NCBI GenBank assembly: GCA_951812665.1
Contig: CATOST010000030.1
Span: 62,001 to 126,000, forward strand
Direction: 5' to 3'
Length of the DNA stretch: 64,000 nucleotides
Source: an uncultured Acidobacteriota bacterium
GTDB taxonomy: Bacteria; Acidobacteriota; UBA6911; RPQK01; JAJDTT01
Positions 59,677 to 64,000 of the stretch are shown one piece after another (position 1 is the first letter of the stretch; each line of letters opens with the position of its first letter). A program made the position numbers and the translations under genes. The notes under the pieces are model-generated. The model saw only the letters and a list, made by a program, of their open reading frames with translations, was not told where the DNA came from and searched no databases.

Positions 59677-62153
59677 CGCGCCACCACGTTCACGAGCCGC
59701 TTCGGGATCACGATCACCTTGATCACGTTTCGACCCTCGATGTGCCCCCGGACCCGCTCATCGGACAGGGCCAGTTCCTCCATCTTCTCCGACGCCACGT
59801 CGGCCGGAGCCTGGATCCGGGAACGGACCCTTCCGTTGACCTGGACCGCGAACTCCACCGTTTCTTCCCGCGCCAGATCGGGGTCGTGCTCCGGCCAGGA
59901 GGCGGATCCGATCCCGCGGCGATGCCCCAGGATGAAATAGATCTCCTCGGCGAAGTGGGGAGCGAAAGGGGCCAGCAGCAGGGCCATGTTTTCCAGAGTT
60001 TCCCGGAGCAGCTTCCGGTCGGGCTCCCCCTGGTCCACATAGACCAGCACCGAGTTCAACAACTCCATGATGGCCGCGATGGCCGTGTTCTGGTGCAGCC
60101 GCTCCAGGTCCCGCGTCACCTTCCGGATGGTCTGGTGAAGTTTCCGCTGCAGGACGCGCGCCTGGGGAGACGTCTCTGCCGGAGTCTTCCCGGCAGTCGG
60201 CATGCCGTCGCCGGACCACTCGGTCCGGTATCGATGCAGCAACCTCCAGAGTCGGCTCAGAAAACGCCAACACCCCTCCAGTCCCCGATCGTTCCAATCC
60301 AGGTCTCTGGCCGGTGGAGCGCAGAACTGGATGAAGAGCCGGAGCGTGTCGGCGCCGTACTTCCGGACGATCTCGTCCGGCTCGACCACGTTCCCCAGGG
60401 ACTTGCTCATCTTGGCGCCGTCCTTGATGACCATGCCCTGGGTAAAGAGGGTGCGCACCGGTTCATCCAACTCGACCATGCCCAGATCCCGCATGACCTT
60501 GGTGAAGAAGCGCATGTAGATGAGATGGAGGATGGCGTGCTCCACTCCGCCGATGTAGATGTCCACGGGGAACCAGTAGCGCACCGCTTCCCGGCGAATC
60601 GCTCCGTCCGAATTGCGGGCGTCGGTGTAGCGGTAGAAATACCAGGAGCTGTCCACGAAGGTGTCCATGGTGTCGGTTTCCCGCCGGGCCGCGCCGCCGC
60701 AGGAAGGGCAGGTCGTCTGGACGAAATCGGGGACCTGCGCCAGCGGAGAGCGACCCAAATCGATGCCTTCGATTCGGGGCAGAATCACCGGCAGTTGATC
60801 CTCCGGAACCGGGACCGTCCCGCAGCGGGAGCAATAGACGATGGGAATAGGGGTACCCCAGTAGCGCTGGCGGCTCACTCCCCAGTCTCGGAGCCGGTAG
60901 GAGACGGTGGCCTCGCCGAAGCCCTGCTTGCTGGCGTACTCGGCCATTTTCCGCTTGGCCTCACCCGAGGCGAGTCCGGAGAAGGGACCGCTGTCGACCA
61001 GTCTGCCCGGGTCCACGAAGGCCTGGTCCGTGCGGGCAGGCGGCGGTCCTTCACTCGGTTCGATCACGGTCCGTACCGGCAGCCCGTATTTGCGGGCGAA
61101 CTCCAAGTCTCGCTGGTCATGGGCCGGGACGGCCATGATTGCGCCGGTCCCGTATTCCATCAGGACAAAATTGGCCACCCATATGGGAATCATCTCCCCG
61201 CGGAACGGATTCCAGGCGTAGCGTCCGGTGAAGGCTCCCAGCTTCTCTGCATCCTCTGCGGTGCGAAGGTTCTGGTCCTGGCGGCGCACCTGCTCCAACA
61301 GCGCCTTCAGCCTGCTGCCGTCGCAATCGTCTCCCAACCAGGCCTTCACCAGGGGATGTTCGGGAGCCAACACCATGAAGGTCGCCCCGCAAATAGTGTC
61401 CAACCGGGTGGTGAAGATGTCGATCCCCTCTCCCGATGGGCCTCCCAGCCGGAAACGGACTCGTGCCCCAACGGATTTGCCGATCCAGTTGCGCTGCATG
61501 GTGACCACTCGTTCGGGCCAGTCCTCGAGTTGGTCCAGATCCTGGAGCAACTGCTCGGCGTAATCGGTGATCCGAAAGTTCCACTGCTCCAGCTCCTTCT
61601 GGACCACGGGACTGTCGTCGCGCCAGCAGAGCCCGTTGACCACCTGCTCGTTGGCCAGGACCGTCTGACACTTCTCGCACCAGTTGACGGACCCCCGGCT
61701 CCTGTAGGCCAGACCCCGGTTGTACATCCGGAGAAAGAACCATTGGTTCCAGCGGTAGTACTCCGGGGTGCAGGTGGCCAGCTCCCGGTGCCAGTCGTAG
61801 GACCAACCCATGCGCAGGCACTGCCGCTTCATCCGCTCTATATTCTTCAGCGTCCACGTTTTCGGTGGAACCTGGTGGCGAATGGCGGCATTCTCGGCCG
61901 GAAGCCCAAAGGCGTCCCAGCCGATGGGATGCAGAACGTTGAAGCCCTGCAGGGATCGGAACCGGGCTACGGAATCACCCAGAGAGTAAACGCGAACGTG
62001 GCCCATATGAAGCGCCCCCGAGGGGTAGGGAAGCATTTCCAGGACGTAGTATTTGGGCCGGTCCCGGTCCTCGGTGACGACAAATTCGCAGTTCTCCTCC
62101 CAGCATTTCTGCCACTTGGACTCGATCGTCCGGAAATCGTATTGTTCCTGCAT
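59673..62153 (-). CDS. leuS: leucyl-tRNA synthetase
   Basis: 826 residues, full length. HIGH-type motif [20 protein letters not shown] (near residue 43), editing domain with [20 protein letters not shown], and the KMSKS loop [17 protein letters not shown]. Class Ia leucine tRNA ligase with proofreading. It is followed by lptE with an ATGA-type overlap. Confidence 0.96.
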   Translation of the reverse strand: MQEQYDFRTIESKWQKCWEENCEFVVTEDRDRPKYYVLEMLPYPSGALHMGHVRVYSLGDSVARFRSLQGFNVLHPIGWDAFGLPAENAAIRHQVPPKTWTLKNIERMKRQCLRMGWSYDWHRELATCTPEYYRWNQWFFLRMYNRGLAYRSRGSVNWCEKCQTVLANEQVVNGLCWRDDSPVVQKELEQWNFRITDYAEQLLQDLDQLEDWPERVVTMQRNWIGKSVGARVRFRLGGPSGEGIDIFTTRLDTICGATFMVLAPEHPLVKAWLGDDCDGSRLKALLEQVRRQDQNLRTAEDAEKLGAFTGRYAWNPFRGEMIPIWVANFVLMEYGTGAIMAVPAHDQRDLEFARKYGLPVRTVIEPSEGPPPARTDQAFVDPGRLVDSGPFSGLASGEAKRKMAEYASKQGFGEATVSYRLRDWGVSRQRYWGTPIPIVYCSRCGTVPVPEDQLPVILPRIEGIDLGRSPLAQVPDFVQTTCPSCGGAARRETDTMDTFVDSSWYFYRYTDARNSDGAIRREAVRYWFPVDIYIGGVEHAILHLIYMRFFTKVMRDLGMVELDEPVRTLFTQGMVIKDGAKMSKSLGNVVEPDEIVRKYGADTLRLFIQFCAPPARDLDWNDRGLEGCWRFLSRLWRLLHRYRTEWSGDGMPTAGKTPAETSPQARVLQRKLHQTIRKVTRDLERLHQNTAIAAIMELLNSVLVYVDQGEPDRKLLRETLENMALLLAPFAPHFAEEIYFILGHRRGIGSASWPEHDPDLAREETVEFAVQVNGRVRSRIQAPADVASEKMEELALSDERVRGHIEGRNVIKVIVIPKRLVNVVAR

Positions 62154-62165
62154 TGCGAACCGACT

Positions 62166-62738
62166 CTATGCCAGGTCCCGGCCGGCCTGCAGCCGGGACA
62201 GAGTGATTTCCTGCTGTGCCTGGTACTTGCCTTTCCGGTCGGAATAAGAGACTCGACAGACGTCGCGAGCCCGAAGAAACAGGAGCTGGGCAATGCCCTC
62301 GCCCGAGTAGATCTTCACCGGAACGGGACCGTTGTTGATCACCGACATGGTCAGGCGCCCTTCCCATTCCGGTTCCAGGGGAGTGACGTTGACGGAAACG
62401 CCACACCGGGCATAGGTCGATTTACCGACGCAAATTCCCAGGATGTCCCTGGGAATACGAAAGTACTCATAGGACCGGCAGAGGACGAAGCTCCGGGCGG
62501 GGATCAAACAGGAATCGCCCTCGTAGTCCCGATAGCAGCCTTCCGATGCCCGCTTCGGATCCAGTATCGGAACCGCACCCTCTTGTAACAGCTTGTACCG
62601 TCGATCCACACGAAAATCATAGCCGTAGGAAGAGACTCCGTACGAGATGGTCCCCTCCCCGACCAGGCTCTCCTCAAAAGGTTCGATCATCCCATCCCGC
62701 GCTTGGCGAGCGATCCAGTGGTCCGGTCGTATACTCAT
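62166..62738 (-). CDS. dcd: dCTP deaminase
   Basis: 190 residues from MSIRPDHWIARQARDGMIEP; an ATG three codons earlier is equally possible. ISYGVSSYGYDFRVDRRYKL, then VCVGKSTYARCGVSVNVTPL-like IGICVGKSTYARCGVSVNVT and EPEWEGRLTMSVINNGPVPV, match the trimeric dCTP deaminase. It makes dUTP for thymidylate synthesis. It is 12 bases upstream of leuS. Confidence 0.92.
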   Translation of the reverse strand: MSIRPDHWIARQARDGMIEPFEESLVGEGTISYGVSSYGYDFRVDRRYKLLQEGAVPILDPKRASEGCYRDYEGDSCLIPARSFVLCRSYEYFRIPRDILGICVGKSTYARCGVSVNVTPLEPEWEGRLTMSVINNGPVPVKIYSGEGIAQLLFLRARDVCRVSYSDRKGKYQAQQEITLSRLQAGRDLA

Positions 62739-62747
62739 GGATATCAC

Positions 62748-63024
62748 TCAGCGAATCGCGAAAGTCTACCAGTCTCTCACCCGGATTTCCCAACCCCGAA
62801 GAGCCCACTCCCGGCTCCGGATTGACTCCTCCCCTGCGGAGCCTTAACAGCCCGTAGCCCGTGGCAAAAGTCGCCACGGCATTCGACCGGGTCCGGATAC
62901 CGGCGGACTGTGATGCAACTCGGTCACATACTCCCGGTATGTTCCCTCGTCGCGCCTGGTCCGGCGGGTGCAGGAACGGTCCCGGCGCTGCGTGGGACTC
63001 TCACAACGGACTGTTTACCGAACC
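62748..63024. other. intergenic region between dcd and the HU-like gene
   Basis: Divergent starts with no supported gene between. I see no tRNA cloverleaf or riboswitch. The right end carries the promoter of the HU-like gene. Confidence 0.5.
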
Positions 63025-63054
63025 TTGACATCCGGAAGCGATGCCCAGTATAAG
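63025..63054 (+). promoter_or_regulatory. sigma70 promoter of the HU/IHF-like gene
   Basis: Perfect TTGACA (63025-63030), an 18-base spacer and TATAAG (63049-63054). Start near 63,061, about 29 bases before the GTG. Confidence 0.8.
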
Positions 63055-63089
63055 ACAACGGCTAGCAACTCAGGGGGCGTTTCCAAGCC

Positions 63090-63356
63090 GTGATCAAACA
63101 GGATATTGTGTCACGCGTTTCTAAGAAGATGGGAATGACCAAGGTGAGGTCCGAAGAGGCCGTCGACACCGTGCTGTATGTGTTGAAGCGCGCCCTGAAG
63201 CATGGCGAACGCATTGAGTTGCGGGGCTTCGGAGTCTTTCTGGTCAAGCCACGGAAGAGTGGCATCGGACGCAACCCCAGGACGGGAGCCGTGGTCCCCA
63301 TTCCTCCCGGCAAGACCGTTCGCTTCAAACCCGGGAAAGAAATCCGCTCCGGCTGA
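63090..63356 (+). CDS. HU/IHF-family DNA-binding protein
   Basis: 88 residues from a GTG start (MIKQDIVSRVSKKMGMTKVR). The dimer helices are followed by ERIELRGFGVFLVKPRKSGI and GRNPRTGAVVPIPPGKTVRF, with the Arg-Asn-Pro DNA-intercalating tip. It is closer to the IHF/HU group in general than to a named subunit. It has a strong promoter. Confidence 0.92.
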   Translation: MIKQDIVSRVSKKMGMTKVRSEEAVDTVLYVLKRALKHGERIELRGFGVFLVKPRKSGIGRNPRTGAVVPIPPGKTVRFKPGKEIRSG

Positions 63357-63385
63357 CACCCCTGCCCCGGACGAGTTCAACGTCA

Positions 63386-64000
63386 GTGACGGAACGTTCT
63401 CCCCAAGACGAGAACCTGCCGGCGCCTGAAACGGAGAAACCACGTTTCCGGCTGGCCCTTCTATTGCTGCTCGTCACCTTCACGACAACCCTGTGGGCCG
63501 GGTCTATCTGGCACCTCAGCTTTATGCTGGGCAGCGGTCATTCCTCACCCGACACGGCGGGTTTCGCCGGGTGGCCCGATCTCCTTCCCGGACTCCCTTA
63601 TTCGATCGCCGTCCTGGCGATTCTCCTGGCCCACGAAATGGGTCACTATCTCACCTGCCGCTACTATCGAATCCGAGCGACTCTTCCCTACGCGATTCCG
63701 GCTCCAATCCCCTTTCCCTTCGGCACCCTGGGGGCCGTGATCCGGATCAAGTCTCCATTCCGGGACCGCCGCGAACTGTTCGACGTCGGAATCGCTGGAC
63801 CTTTGGCGGGGTTTGTACTCATCGTCCCGGCACTCATCATCGGGCTCGGCTATTCCACCGACTACATTCCACCCAGTCCCGGCGGAACGACCTACGAGTT
63901 TGGAGAACCCCTGCTCTTCCGTCTGGCCGCAGAACTCTTCGTTCCGGCCGGAGAGGATTGGAACATCAACCTCCACCCCATCGGCTGGGCGGCTTGGTTC
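63386..64000 (+). CDS. M50 site-2-type membrane metalloprotease, partial at the window edge
   Basis: 205 codons from a GTG at 63,386 and still open at the end of the window. After a charged N terminus comes a membrane helix (RLALLLLLVTFTTTLWAGSI). The zinc motif HEMGHY follows in AILLAHEMGHYLTCRYY, then FPFGTLGAVIRIKSPF and the GIAGPLAGFVLI helix of the S2P core. It should cleave substrates in the membrane. Confidence 0.85.
   Translation, partial: MTERSPQDENLPAPETEKPRFRLALLLLLVTFTTTLWAGSIWHLSFMLGSGHSSPDTAGFAGWPDLLPGLPYSIAVLAILLAHEMGHYLTCRYYRIRATLPYAIPAPIPFPFGTLGAVIRIKSPFRDRRELFDVGIAGPLAGFVLIVPALIIGLGYSTDYIPPSPGGTTYEFGEPLLFRLAAELFVPAGEDWNINLHPIGWAAWF

Noticed and set aside
59742..62588. 948-codon plus-strand frame opposite leuS
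   Set aside because: Long antisense frames are usual in GC-rich DNA. This one shows no domain and mirrors the leuS codon pattern; the same holds for those opposite PurL, PPDK, glyS and mgtE.

Overview
The window comes from a GC-rich Gram-negative bacterium: it has lptE for outer-membrane LPS assembly, Tat and Sec signal peptides, and a psd/pssA phospholipid pair. The mix of leuS-lptE-holA-rpsT order, tandem sulfatases, Tat-exported Gfo/Idh oxidoreductases with a DUF1080 hydrolase, and a CE15-type esterase fits Acidobacteriota best. That placement is an inference from gene content, not a phylogenetic result.

Layout. (1) 0.2-14.5 kb is stable chromosome: aldo/keto reductase, secreted thioredoxin-fold protein, M19 dipeptidase, Maf, MsrP, a tandem sulfatase pair, a CE15-like esterase, ApaH, PurL and a DUF2007 protein. 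(2) 14.5-30.1 kb is an accessory island full of decayed genes: a leucine-rich-repeat relic, two SUMF1/C-type-lectin-fold C termini, an IS1634-family element, an intact and a broken copy of the same tyrosine integrase, an ISNCY-type insertion sequence killed by one stop codon, a patatin phospholipase, a broken Mrr/MmeI-like restriction chimera, HigBA and Phd/VapC toxin-antitoxin pairs, and a DUF4268 protein. (3) 30.1-39.9 kb is metabolic: Ldh2 dehydrogenase, amidohydrolase, cysteine synthase plus YeiH-type exporter, two near-identical Gfo/Idh genes duplicated with their promoters, a DUF1080 3-keto-glycoside hydrolase, a thioesterase, a methyltransferase and RidA. (4) 39.9-62.7 kb is one long minus-strand run: two GT39-like membrane glycosyltransferases, radical SAM/SPASM, PPDK, inositol-phosphate synthase, glyS/glyQ, recO, mgtE, pssA/psd, DUF465, ddl, phoH, rpsT, holA, lptE, leuS and dcd. 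(5) The right edge has a HU/IHF gene with a strong promoter and a partial M50 protease.

The most interesting signal is in the island. The two SUMF1 C termini (15,164-15,418 plus; 17,857-18,972 minus) match in a scaffold but differ almost entirely at codons that a template rich in AAC codons could produce by adenine mutagenesis. In a 24-codon block, 24 of 27 base differences fall at codon positions 1 or 2, while in the codons just downstream all 4 differences are at position 3. This is the signature of diversity-generating retroelement (DGR) variable regions. No reverse transcriptase or template repeat is visible here, so the machinery would have to act from elsewhere or be lost.

The island also shows the history of an integrase-borne element. 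Both integrase copies have an AT-rich palindromic site just upstream, and homologous noncoding tails occur at two places, one ending at the broken end of an MmeI-like gene. An insertion sequence with 16-bp terminal repeats and a 4-bp target duplication sits 3 bp (after its duplication) from the intact integrase start codon.
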